Source of the DNA: Bog-473 sp963781955
Lineage (GTDB): Bacteria; Actinomycetota; Acidimicrobiia; Acidimicrobiales; RAAP-2
DNA length: 64,000 nucleotides
NCBI GenBank assembly: GCA_963781955.1
Contig: CAWAHU010000002.1
Coordinates: forward strand, 868,001-932,000
Reading direction: 5' to 3'
The position numbers and the translations under genes are program-made. Positions 46,690 to 54,999 of this stretch are shown piece after piece; positions within the stretch are counted from its first letter, which is position 1; every line of letters begins with the position of its first letter. Under the pieces are notes generated by a model, which was given only the letters and a program-made list of their open reading frames with translations, was not told the origin of the DNA and searched no databases.

Positions 46690-47090
46690 TGGCCAAGCCA
46701 GCCAAGCCCGGAGTGCGGCGGCCCCGCCGCAAGGAGCGCAAGAACATCTCCTACGGCGTCGCCCACATCAAGAGCTCGTTCAACAACACGATCGTGTCGA
46801 TCGCCGACCCCGAGGGCAACGTCCTCGCCTGGGCGTCGGCCGGGAACGTCGGCTTCAAGGGCTCCCGCAAGTCCACCCCCTTCGCCGCCCAGCTCGCGGC
46901 CGAGGCCTGCGCCAAGCGGGCCATGGAGCACGGCGTGCGCAAGGTCGACGTCCTGGTGCGGGGCCCGGGCTCAGGCCGCGAGACCGCCATCCGCTCGTTG
47001 GCCGCTGCCGGCATCGAGGTGGTCGGCATCAAGGACGTCACACCCATCCCGCACAACGGCTGCCGCCCCAAGAAGCGGCGCCGGGTCTAG
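46689..47090 (+). CDS. rpsK: 30S ribosomal protein S11 (uS11)
   Basis: A 133-residue platform protein: NISYGVAHIKSSFNNTIVSI, GNVGFKGSRKSTPFAAQLAA and the C-terminal KDVTPIPHNGCRPKKRRRV. GTG start overlapping the rpsM stop (TAGTGG). Confidence 0.97.
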   Translation: MAKPAKPGVRRPRRKERKNISYGVAHIKSSFNNTIVSIADPEGNVLAWASAGNVGFKGSRKSTPFAAQLAAEACAKRAMEHGVRKVDVLVRGPGSGRETAIRSLAAAGIEVVGIKDVTPIPHNGCRPKKRRRV

Positions 47091-47117
47091 GCCGAAGAAG
47101 AAGAGGATCACCACCCC

Positions 47118-47765
47118 ATGGCTCGATACACCGGTCCCGTCTGCCGCCTCTGCCGGCGTGAGCGGACCAAGCTGTTCTTGAAGGGCGAGCGCTGCTACTC
47201 GCTCAAGTGCCCGGTCTCCGAGGCGGTGACCGACCGGCACAGCCGCGCCTACCCGCCGGGCGAGCACGGCCGCGACCGCATGCGCCAGGGCTCCGAGTAC
47301 CTGGCCCAGCTGCGCGAGAAGCAGAAGGCCCGCCGGATCTACGGCATCCTCGAGAAGCAGTTCCGCAACATGTACGAGGAGGCCACCCGCCAGGGCGGCA
47401 TCACCGGCGAGAACCTGCTGCGCAACCTCGAGCTGCGCCTCGACAACGTCGTGTTCCGGATCGGCTGGGGAGCCAGCCGCCGCCAGGCCCGCCAGTTCGT
47501 GCGCCACGGCCACGTCACGGTGAACGGCAAGCGCGTCACCATCCCGAGCTACCGGGTGCGCAAGGGCGACGTCGTGGCCCTGCGCGAGTCGACCCGGGGC
47601 AACTTCTTGGTCCGGCGCAACATGGACACCCTCGAGCGCCAGACCCCGGCCTGGCTCGAGACCGCCGACTCGGGCTTCTCGGCGAACGTCCTCAACCCTC
47701 CGCAGCGCGAGCACATCGACGAGCCGATCCAAGAACAGTTGATCGTCGAGCTCTACTCGAAGTAG
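47118..47765 (+). CDS. rpsD: 30S ribosomal protein S4 (uS4)
   Basis: A 215-residue primary 16S-binding protein with a zinc-type N-terminus (CRLCRRERTKLFLKGERC, then SLKCP) and the S4 RNA-binding domain LRLDNVVFRIGWGASRRQAR. S4 controls alpha operons in E. coli; here the leader would be that of infA. Confidence 0.97.
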   Translation: MARYTGPVCRLCRRERTKLFLKGERCYSLKCPVSEAVTDRHSRAYPPGEHGRDRMRQGSEYLAQLREKQKARRIYGILEKQFRNMYEEATRQGGITGENLLRNLELRLDNVVFRIGWGASRRQARQFVRHGHVTVNGKRVTIPSYRVRKGDVVALRESTRGNFLVRRNMDTLERQTPAWLETADSGFSANVLNPPQREHIDEPIQEQLIVELYSK

Positions 47766-47815
47766 CGAAACCCGCCCCCCACGTCCCCCCCGCCGCACGA
47801 CCAGGAGTACCCACC

Positions 47816-48754
47816 ATGCTGATCATCCAACGGCCGACCGTCGAAGTCGTCGACGAGGAGCAGAACAACCGGCAGCGCTTCGCCATCGGCCCCCTCGACC
47901 CGGGGTTCGGCACCACGCTCGGCAACTCGCTGCGCCGCACCCTCCTGTCGTCGATCCCCGGCGGGGCGGTGACCCAGCTCCGCTTCGACGAGGCTCTGCA
48001 CGAGTTCACGACGCTTCCCGGGGTCAAGGAGGACGTCACCGACATCATCCTCAACCTCAAGGACCTGCTGGTCCGGGTGAACTCCGACGAGCCGGTGACC
48101 CTGCGCCTCGACGTGCGCGGCCCGGCCGACGCCACGGCAGCCGACCTCCAGCTCACCCCCGACGTCGAGGTGCTCAACCCCGACCTGCACATCGCCTCCA
48201 TCAACGCCAAGGGCCGCCTGGCTGTCGACGTGACGGTGGAGCGGGGCCGCGGCTACGCCTCGGCGGACAAGAACAAGAAGTCCTCGACCATCGGCGTGAT
48301 CCCGATCGACTCCATCTTCTCGCCCGTGCACCGCGTCACCTTCGACGTGGAGCCGGTCCGGGTGGAGCAGTCGACCAACTACGACCGCCTGGTGCTCGAC
48401 ATCGAGACCGACGGGACGATCTCGCCCCGTGAGGCACTGGCCTCGGCCGGTGACACCCTGCGCAACCTGGTGTCGCTGGTGGCCGACCTCGAGGAGGCGC
48501 CCCAAGGCCTGGAGCTCGGGGACACCGGGACCACCTCGAGCGGTTCGCCCGACCTGGACCTGCGCATCGAGGAGCTGGACCTCTCGGAGCGGCCGCGCAA
48601 CTGCCTCAAGCGCGCCCAGATCAACACGATCGGCGAGCTGGTGGAGCGCACCATGGAGGACTTGCTGGCCATCACCAACTTCGGCCAGAAGTCGGCCGAC
48701 GAGGTCGTGGCCCGTCTCGACGAGCGCGGCCTGTCGCTGCGCACGCGGGACTGA
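47816..48754 (+). CDS. rpoA: DNA-directed RNA polymerase alpha subunit
   Basis: A 312-residue subunit: the N-terminal dimerisation domain has FAIGPLDPGFGTTLGNSLRR and LLSSIPGGAVTQLRFDEALH; the C-terminal domain has LKRAQINTIGELVERTMEDL and NFGQKSADEVVARLDERGL, which touch UP elements and activators. AGGAG precedes the ATG at 47816. Confidence 0.97.
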   Translation: MLIIQRPTVEVVDEEQNNRQRFAIGPLDPGFGTTLGNSLRRTLLSSIPGGAVTQLRFDEALHEFTTLPGVKEDVTDIILNLKDLLVRVNSDEPVTLRLDVRGPADATAADLQLTPDVEVLNPDLHIASINAKGRLAVDVTVERGRGYASADKNKKSSTIGVIPIDSIFSPVHRVTFDVEPVRVEQSTNYDRLVLDIETDGTISPREALASAGDTLRNLVSLVADLEEAPQGLELGDTGTTSSGSPDLDLRIEELDLSERPRNCLKRAQINTIGELVERTMEDLLAITNFGQKSADEVVARLDERGLSLRTRD

Positions 48755-48785
48755 GCACCGGGGACCGAGGAGGAGAGAGGAAGCC

Positions 48786-49139
48786 ATGCAGGCAACCCCA
48801 CGACGCGGCCGCCGGCTCGGCGGGTCGTCGGCTCACCAGAAGGCCATGCTCGGCAACCTGGTGGCGTCGCTCATCGCCGCCGAGTCCATCGTCACCACCG
48901 AGGCCAAGGCGAAGGCGCTGCGGCCGGTGGCCGAGAAGTGCGTGACCGCGGCCCGCAAGGGCGGCGTGGCCAACCATCGCAACGTGGTGGCCATCATCCG
49001 CGACAAGGACATGGCCCACAAGCTCTTCGAGGAGATCGGGCCTCGCTACTCGGAACGTCCCGGCGGCTACACGCGCATCCTCAAGCTGGGCCCGCGCCCC
49101 GGTGACAACGCACCGATGGCGCGGATCGAGTTCGTCTAG
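48786..49139 (+). CDS. rplQ: 50S ribosomal protein L17 (bL17)
   Basis: A 117-residue protein: RRGRRLGGSSAHQKAMLGNL, TTEAKAKALRPVAEKCVTAA, then YSERPGGYTRILKLGPRPGD. Follows rpoA, with an AGGAGAGAGGA-type ribosome site. Confidence 0.97.
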   Translation: MQATPRRGRRLGGSSAHQKAMLGNLVASLIAAESIVTTEAKAKALRPVAEKCVTAARKGGVANHRNVVAIIRDKDMAHKLFEEIGPRYSERPGGYTRILKLGPRPGDNAPMARIEFV

Positions 49140-49154
49140 GGGGCGGGCCGAGAG

Positions 49155-50010
49155 GTGACGCACCCCACCGGCGCTGCCACGCAGCGCTGGCGGCTGTTGC
49201 TCGCCTACGACGGTGCGTCCTTCCGGGGCTTCGCGGTCCAGCCCGAGGTGCCGACCGTCGCCGGAGCGCTGCGCGAGGCGCTGACGCGCACGGCCCGGCT
49301 CGGCGAGCCGCCCTTGGTGACCTGCGCCGGGCGCACCGACGCCGGAGTGCACGCCCGGGGCCAGGTGGTCCACGTGGACCTGCCGCCGATCAGCCAGGAC
49401 GGCCCAGGCCTGGCCCGGGCGCTGAACAGCCAGCTGGCGCCGGCGATCGTGGTGCTTGCGGGCCGACCAGGTCGGCGCGGACTTCGACGCGCGCCGCTCG
49501 GCCACGGCACGCTCGTACCGCTACCTGATCTGGAACGCGCCCGACCCGGACCCGCTGCTGGCCCCGGTCGCCTGGCACGTGCCTCACGCGCTCGACCTGG
49601 CCTCCATGCGGACGGCCTCCGACGTCCTGCTCGGCAGTCACGACTTCCGTTCTTTCTGCCGGCGCCCGCCAGGCAGCGACGCGTCGGAGCCGATCATCCG
49701 GCGCGTCACGGCGGCCCGCTGGAGCATCGACGAGGGCCCCGAGGCGCTCGACGCCGCCCACGGCGTCGTGGGTGACCCGGGCACCGCCGGTGAGGGTGCC
49801 GGACCCCGCCTGCTGCGTTTCGAGATCTCCGCGAGCTCGTTCTGCCACCAGATGGTGCGCTCCCTGGTGGGTGCCCTGGTCGACGTGGGCCGCGGCCGCC
49901 AGAACGCGGCGGGCCTCCTGGCCCGCCTGCGGGAGGCCTCGCGCCAGGCCATGCCCGAGCCCGCGCCGGCGCAGGGGCTGTGCCTGGTCTCGGTGGACTA
50001 TGGCCCGTAG
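49155..50010 (+). CDS. truA: tRNA pseudouridine synthase A, with an apparent +1 frameshift
   Basis: Makes pseudouridine at positions 38-40 of tRNA anticodon arms. N-terminal LLLAYDGASFRGFAVQP and the catalytic-Asp motif CAGRTDAGVHARGQVVHVD are in the first frame; the second frame has DFDARRSATARSYRYLIWNA, SHDFRSF, and ASSFCHQMVRSLVGALVDVG. An extra T at 49456-49457 breaks the frame: dropping it gives VVLRADQVGADFDARR and 284 residues. GTG start after a GAGAGG site. Likely a sequence error. Confidence 0.9.
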
Positions 50011-50305
50011 CGCCCCGGCGCAGCCGCCGGCGTGCCCCGGCGAGGAGACCCAGCAGCACCGGCGTGAGGCCGCGGCCCGGTCCGTCCTGCTCGGGACGAT
50101 CGGGTTCGTGGCGGTCGCGGTCCTGGTGGGCCTGGTCGTGGGGCTCGCCGCGGGAAGCGCCGGCTGGGGCGTCGTGGGCGGGGTGCTCTTCGGAGTCTTC
50201 GAGGTGGCTGCGGCCGTGGTGACCCTGGCCGCCCAGGGGCAGCTCCGGGGGGCCGGGCGCCTCTACGCCCAGGCTCTGCACCAAGCCGTCTCGGGCGGCC
50301 GGTGA
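50000..50305 (+). CDS. Small two-helix membrane protein, unknown
   Basis: A 101-residue protein starting inside the end of truA (11-base overlap). After about 25 polar residues come two hydrophobic segments (SVLLGTIGFVAVAVLVGLVV, and GWGVVGGVLFGVFEVAAAVV), then a polar end. No family recognised. Overlap suggests coupled translation with truA; the start could be later. A genuine gene is likely from its codon pattern and hydrophobicity, but no function can be given. Confidence 0.5.
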   Translation: MARSAPAQPPACPGEETQQHRREAAARSVLLGTIGFVAVAVLVGLVVGLAAGSAGWGVVGGVLFGVFEVAAAVVTLAAQGQLRGAGRLYAQALHQAVSGGR

Positions 50306-50311
50306 CCCGGC

Positions 50312-50340
50312 TTGCCGCGCCCGTCCATCGGCCCTATCCT
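50312..50340 (+). promoter_or_regulatory. Promoter of the rplM-rpsI operon
   Basis: TTGCCG (50312-50317) and TATCCT (50335-50340), 17 bp apart, begin a leader of about 95 nt ahead of rplM. The -35 falls just after the end of the small membrane gene. Confidence 0.65.
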
Positions 50341-50439
50341 GGTACGTCGGCTCTCGGCGACTCCGGGAGCCGCGAGCCGCCCCGGGACCCGGTCCTGGGG
50401 GGCGGTTTCGCCCACCACGCGAAAGCGAAAGTAAGTCTT

Positions 50440-50889
50440 GTGCGCACATATTCACCGAAGGTCACCGAGATCCAGCGAACCTGGTACGTCGTCGACGCCG
50501 ATGGCCTCGTGCTCGGGCGCCTGGCGTCCGCCGTGGCGGCCATCCTGCGCGGGAAGCACCGCCCGTACTTCGCGCCTCACGTCGACACGGGCGACCACGT
50601 GATCGTCGTCAACGCGGACAAGGTGGTCCTGACCTCCGACAAGGCCGAGGCCAAGATGGCCTACCGCCACAGCGGCTACCCCGGCGGCCTCCGCTCGACC
50701 AGCTACGCCGAGCTGCTGGCCGACCACCCCGACGAGCTCGTCCGCCGCGCCGTTCGGGGCATGCTGCCCAAGAACTCCCTCGGCCGCCAGATGCTGAGCA
50801 AGCTCCAGGTCTACGCCGGCCCCGAGCACCCCCACGCGGCACAGAAGCCCGAGCCGCTCGAGTTGCCCGAGGCCCGTCGGGCCGGCTGA
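50440..50889 (+). CDS. rplM: 50S ribosomal protein L13 (uL13)
   Basis: A 149-residue protein: VRTYSPKVTEIQRTWYVVDA, LGRLASAVAAILRGKHRPYF and AVRGMLPKNSLGRQMLSKLQ. The GTG at 50440 is the family start; longer versions of the frame begin upstream of the promoter. No strong ribosome site. Confidence 0.96.
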   Translation: MRTYSPKVTEIQRTWYVVDADGLVLGRLASAVAAILRGKHRPYFAPHVDTGDHVIVVNADKVVLTSDKAEAKMAYRHSGYPGGLRSTSYAELLADHPDELVRRAVRGMLPKNSLGRQMLSKLQVYAGPEHPHAAQKPEPLELPEARRAG

Positions 50890-50936
50890 CCCACCATTCG
50901 CAGGCTGAACACCCGCAGGAAGGACACACCCACCCG

Positions 50937-51329
50937 ATGCCCGCACCACTGAGCCAGACCACAGGACGCCGGAAGCAAGCGGTGGCGCGCGTGCGCTTCC
51001 GTCCGGGTCAGGGCACCATCACCATCAACAAGCTCCCCTTCGAGCAGTACTTCACGTCGGCGACCCACCGCATGCTGGTGACCGAGCCGCTGCGGGTCAC
51101 CAGCACCGCCGAGTCCTACGACATCGACGCCACCATCGACGGCGGCGGGATCTCGGGCCAGGCCGGCGCCATGCGCCTCGGCATCGCCCGCAGCCTGTGC
51201 GCGGTGGACCCCGAGCTGCGCGGCACGCTGAAGCGCTCCGGTCTCCTCACCCGTGACGCACGGGAGAAGGAGTCGAAGAAGTACGGCCTGAAGAAGGCCC
51301 GCAAGGCGCCGCAGTACTCCAAGCGGTAA
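50937..51329 (+). CDS. rpsI: 30S ribosomal protein S9 (uS9)
   Basis: A 130-residue protein whose C-terminal Arg reaches the P-site tRNA. TTGRRKQAVARVRFRPGQGT, GGGISGQAGAMRLGIARSLC and the ending KKARKAPQYSKR are conserved. Followed 11 bp later by glmM. Confidence 0.97.
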   Translation: MPAPLSQTTGRRKQAVARVRFRPGQGTITINKLPFEQYFTSATHRMLVTEPLRVTSTAESYDIDATIDGGGISGQAGAMRLGIARSLCAVDPELRGTLKRSGLLTRDAREKESKKYGLKKARKAPQYSKR

Positions 51330-51340
51330 GCGGAGCACCC

Positions 51341-52711
51341 ATGACGCCGGCCCGCTTCGGCACCGACGGGGTGCGGGGCGTCGCCAACGAGGACCTGACG
51401 GCCGAACTGGCCCTGGCCCTCGGACGCGCCGCCGCCCGCGTGCTCCCCGCCCCCGCCTTCGTCGTCGGCCGCGACACGCGGCGGTCCGGGCCGCTGCTGC
51501 AGGCCGCGTTCTCGGCCGGCCTGGCCACCGAGGGAGCCGACGTGGTCGACCTCGGCGTCCTGCCGACACCGGGCGTCGCCGCGGTGGCCGAGCACCGCCA
51601 GCTGCCCGGCGCCGTGATCTCGGCGTCGCACAACCCCTTCGGGGACAACGGGATCAAGCTGTTCAGCCTCCTCGGCACCAAGCTGCCCACGGAGGTCGAG
51701 GCCGAGATCGAGCGCGAGCTCGCCGCGGTCGTGGCCGACCCGGACCGCCCACCCCGCCGGCCCACCGGGCACGGCGTGGGAGTGATCAGTACCGACGCCT
51801 CGGCGGCCGACCTCTACGCGGCGCACCTCGAGGCCACCACCGAGGGCCGCCGCCTCGACGGGCTGCGCATCGTGCTCGACTGTGCCAACGGTGCCGCCAG
51901 CGAGCTGGCGCCGCGCGTCCTGGCCGAGCTCGGGGCCCGGGTCACCACACTGCACAGCACACCCGACGGGGCCAACATCAACGACCACTGCGGCTCGACG
52001 GATCCGGGCCAGCTCTCCTTGGCCGTGGTGGAGCACCAGGCCGACCTCGGCCTGGCCTTCGACGGGGATGCCGACCGGGTCATCGCGGTGGACCACACGG
52101 GCGCCATCGTCGACGGGGACGTGCTGCTGGCCCTGTTCGCCCTCGACCTGGCCGGGCGCGACCGCCTGGCCGGCAACACGGTGGCCGTCACGGTGATGAC
52201 CAACCTCGGGTTCCGCCTGGCCATGGAGGCACGCGGCATCGCGGTCCGGGAGACCGACGTGGGGGACCGCCATGTCCTCGCCGCGCTCGACGCCGACGGG
52301 CTCAGCCTGGGCGGCGAGCAGTCGGGCCACATCATCTTCCGGTCGTTGTCGACCACTGGCGACGGGACCCTGACCGGCATCGCGCTGGCCGACCTCGTGC
52401 TGCGCACCGGGCGCTCGCTGGCCGACCTGTCCGCCGGTCTGGTGGAGCGGGTGCCCCAGCGCCTGGTGAACGTGCCCATCCCCAAGCCCGAGCGCCTGGC
52501 CGACTGCGCCGAGGTCTGGGAGGCGGTGGTCGAGGCCGAGGCCGAGCTCGGGCATGAAGGCCGCGTGCTGCTGCGGCCGAGCGGCACCGAGCCGCTGGTG
52601 CGGGTGATGGTCGAGGCGCGCGCCGAGGAGCAGGCCGACACCGTCGCGGCGCGGCTGGCGTCCGTGGTCGAGGCGGCCCTGGGCCAGGTCGAGCGCCAGG
52701 TCCCACGCTAG
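51341..52711 (+). CDS. glmM: Phosphoglucosamine mutase
   Basis: Interconverts glucosamine-6- and -1-phosphate for UDP-GlcNAc and peptidoglycan. 456 residues. The start FGTDGVRGVANEDLT, the phosphoserine loop ISASHNPFGDNG with Ser96, the metal loop FDGDADRVIAVD, the sugar-binding GGEQSGH, and the phosphate-binding RPSGTEPLVRVM are all in place. The downstream glmS makes its substrate. Confidence 0.96.
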   Translation: MTPARFGTDGVRGVANEDLTAELALALGRAAARVLPAPAFVVGRDTRRSGPLLQAAFSAGLATEGADVVDLGVLPTPGVAAVAEHRQLPGAVISASHNPFGDNGIKLFSLLGTKLPTEVEAEIERELAAVVADPDRPPRRPTGHGVGVISTDASAADLYAAHLEATTEGRRLDGLRIVLDCANGAASELAPRVLAELGARVTTLHSTPDGANINDHCGSTDPGQLSLAVVEHQADLGLAFDGDADRVIAVDHTGAIVDGDVLLALFALDLAGRDRLAGNTVAVTVMTNLGFRLAMEARGIAVRETDVGDRHVLAALDADGLSLGGEQSGHIIFRSLSTTGDGTLTGIALADLVLRTGRSLADLSAGLVERVPQRLVNVPIPKPERLADCAEVWEAVVEAEAELGHEGRVLLRPSGTEPLVRVMVEARAEEQADTVAARLASVVEAALGQVERQVPR

Positions 52712-52730
52712 GCCCAGGTAGCCTGGGCCT
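52710..52730 (+). promoter_or_regulatory. Perfect hairpin between glmM stop and glmS start
   Basis: AGGCCCAGG / CCTGGGCCT pairs over 9 bp with a TAG loop. It contains part of the glmM stop and ends 2 nt before the glmS ATG. TAGCCT (52719-52724) within it fits a -10 box 8 nt before the ATG. No ribosome site is present. Confidence 0.6.
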
Positions 52731-52732
52731 CC

Positions 52733-54574
52733 ATGTGCGGGATCATCGGCGTCACCGGCGAGGCCGACGCCGTCCCTCTCCTCCTGGGTGCGCTGCACCA
52801 GCTGGAGTACCGGGGCTACGACTCGGCCGGGGTGGCCATGGTGGTCGACGGCGGCATCTGGCGGGCCCGGGCCGCCGGCGGCACCACCTCGGTGGCCGCA
52901 CTGGCGGAGCTGACGCGGGACGCCCCCACCGGGCACGCCGCGGCCATCGGCCACACCCGCTGGGCCACCCACGGCAGCCCCACCCCCGAGAACGCCCACC
53001 CGCACACGGACTGCACGGGGCGGCTGGCCATCATCCACAACGGCATCATCGAGAACCACGCCGAGCTGCGGGCCGAGCTCGAGGCGGCCGGCCACACCAT
53101 CATCTCGGGCACCGACACCGAGGTCATGGTCCACCTCATTGAGCAGGCGATGGCGGGGGGCACCTCCCTCGCCGAGGCCACCCGCACCACGTTGCGCCGG
53201 GTACGGGGCGCCTTCTCCATCGCCGTGATCTCGGCGGACGAGCCCGACACCATCGTGGCGGCCTGCCGCCTGACGCCGCTCGTGCTGGGCTTGCACGACC
53301 ACATGACGCTGCTGGCTTCCGACATCCCCGCTCTCATCGGCTACACCCGCCGCGTGTACACGCTGGCCGACGACCAGCTGGCCGTCCTCACGCCCGGTGC
53401 GCTGGCCGTCACCACCTTGGAGGGGGAGGAGGTCGAGCCCGAGGAGCGCACCATCACGTGGGACCTCGAGGCAGCGCAGCGGGGCGGGTACCCGGACTAC
53501 ATGTCCAAGGAGATGCACGAGCAGCCCCAGGCCGTGGCCGACACGCTGCTCGACCGGCGCGGCGGCCGCGGCGAGCTGATCCTCGACGAGATGCGCCTGG
53601 GCGCCGAGGAGCTGCGTGGCATCGACAAGGTGTTCATCGTCGCCTGCGGCTCGAGCTACCACGCCGCGCTGGTGGCCAAGTACGCCATCGAGCACTGGGT
53701 CAAGCTGCCGGTCGAGGTCGACATCGCCAGCGAGTTCCGCTACCGCGATCCGGTCCTCAACGGGCGCACGCTGTGCGTCGGGGTGTCCCAGTCGGGTGAG
53801 ACGCTCGACACCGCCGAGGCGCTGCGCGAGGCCAAGCGGCTCGGTGCCCGGGTGCTCACCGTCACCAACGTGGTCGACTCGTCGATGGCCCGCGCCGCGG
53901 ACGGGGTCCTCTACACGCGGGCGGGGCCCGAGATCGGCGTGGCCTCGACCAAGTGCCACCTGGCGCAGATCGTGGCGCTCGAGGTGCTCGGGCTCTACCT
54001 GGCACAGATCCTCGGCACCCAGCCAACCTCGGCGATCGACGAGATCCTCGACGCCATGGAGGTGCTGCCGTCGCTGGTGACCCAGGCCCTGGCCCGGGCC
54101 GGCGACGTCGACGACGTGGCGGCCAAGCTGACCGACGCCCGCGACTTCTTCTACCTGGGGCGCCACGTGGGCTACCCGGTGGCGCTCGAGGGCGCGCTCA
54201 AGCTGAAGGAGCTCGCCTACCTGCGCGCCGAGGGCTACCCGGCCGGCGAGCTCAAGCACGGCCCCATCGCGCTGATCGAGCCCGGTGCGATCGTCGTCGG
54301 CGTGGCCACGCGCAACGTGCTGTGGGAGAAGATGCTCTCGAACATCGCCGAGGTGCGCAGCCGGGGCGCCACCGTGGTGCTGCTGGCCGACGACGGCGAC
54401 GAGGAGACGGCCGCCGTGGCCGACCACGTCCTGTGGGTGCCGCCGACGTACGCGCTGATCTCCCCCGTCGTCGACGTCGTGCCCCTCCAGCAGCTGGCCT
54501 ACCGGCTGGCCCGCCTGCACGGCCACGACCCGGACCGGCCCCGCAACCTGGCCAAGACGGTGACGGTCGAGTGA
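52733..54574 (+). CDS. glmS: Glutamine--fructose-6-phosphate aminotransferase
   Basis: Makes glucosamine-6-phosphate from fructose-6-phosphate and glutamine. 613 residues. Cys2 (MCGIIGVTGEA) is the glutaminase nucleophile; HTRWATHGSP and HNGIIENHAELRA complete that domain. Two SIS domains follow (CGSSYHAALVAKYAIEHWVK, GVSQSGETLDTAEALREAKR), and the C-terminal LKHGPIALIEPG and LAKTVTVE are typical. The ATG at 52733 is directly after a hairpin; no glmS ribozyme-like structure is evident in the short gap. Confidence 0.96.
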   Translation: MCGIIGVTGEADAVPLLLGALHQLEYRGYDSAGVAMVVDGGIWRARAAGGTTSVAALAELTRDAPTGHAAAIGHTRWATHGSPTPENAHPHTDCTGRLAIIHNGIIENHAELRAELEAAGHTIISGTDTEVMVHLIEQAMAGGTSLAEATRTTLRRVRGAFSIAVISADEPDTIVAACRLTPLVLGLHDHMTLLASDIPALIGYTRRVYTLADDQLAVLTPGALAVTTLEGEEVEPEERTITWDLEAAQRGGYPDYMSKEMHEQPQAVADTLLDRRGGRGELILDEMRLGAEELRGIDKVFIVACGSSYHAALVAKYAIEHWVKLPVEVDIASEFRYRDPVLNGRTLCVGVSQSGETLDTAEALREAKRLGARVLTVTNVVDSSMARAADGVLYTRAGPEIGVASTKCHLAQIVALEVLGLYLAQILGTQPTSAIDEILDAMEVLPSLVTQALARAGDVDDVAAKLTDARDFFYLGRHVGYPVALEGALKLKELAYLRAEGYPAGELKHGPIALIEPGAIVVGVATRNVLWEKMLSNIAEVRSRGATVVLLADDGDEETAAVADHVLWVPPTYALISPVVDVVPLQQLAYRLARLHGHDPDRPRNLAKTVTVE

Positions 54575-54999
54575 GCGGGGGCATCGTCGGCGTCGGCGTG
54601 GACGCGGTCGACGTGGCCCGCTTCCGCCGTGTCCTCGAGCGCCGGCCCCGCTTCGCCGCACGATGCTTCACCGAGACCGAGCAGTCGGACGCCGGGCGGT
54701 CCACCGACCGGGCCCAGAGCCTGGCGGCGCGCTTCGCGGCCAAGGAAGCGGTCATGAAGGCCCTCGGCACCGGCATCGGCGCCTTCGCCCTGACCGACGT
54801 CGAGGTGCGGCGGGCCACCGGCACCGGTGCCACACGGAACGCCCCGTCGCTGGTGCTGCACGGCACCGCGGCCGAGGTGGCCGGCGCGCAGGGGGCCGGC
54901 CGCTTCCACCTCGCGCTGACCCACACCGACAACGTGGCCATCGCCTTCGTCGTCGCCGAGCACTCCTTGGACCGGGCCGGGCCGTGCGCGGCGTCCTGA
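54571..54999 (+). CDS. acpS: Holo-[acyl-carrier-protein] synthase
   Basis: Transfers phosphopantetheine from CoA to ACP. 142 residues with IVGVGVDAVDVARFRRVLER (Asp ligand), the ARFAAKEAVMKALGTGIG motif with the catalytic Glu/Lys, and FHLALTHTDNVAIAFVV at the end. GTG start overlapping the glmS stop. Confidence 0.93.
   Translation: MSGGIVGVGVDAVDVARFRRVLERRPRFAARCFTETEQSDAGRSTDRAQSLAARFAAKEAVMKALGTGIGAFALTDVEVRRATGTGATRNAPSLVLHGTAAEVAGAQGAGRFHLALTHTDNVAIAFVVAEHSLDRAGPCAAS

Noticed and set aside
50302..50439. Longer rplM start at 50302
   Set aside because: It lies before the predicted promoter, and L13 proteins begin at the VRTYSPK segment.
52700..52735. glmS ribozyme
   Set aside because: The gap is 21 bp; the ribozyme needs over 100 nt and its core is not present.
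51116..54661. An 1181-codon minus-strand frame opposite rpsI, glmM and glmS
   Set aside because: Spans three solid plus-strand genes; an artefact of third-position G+C.
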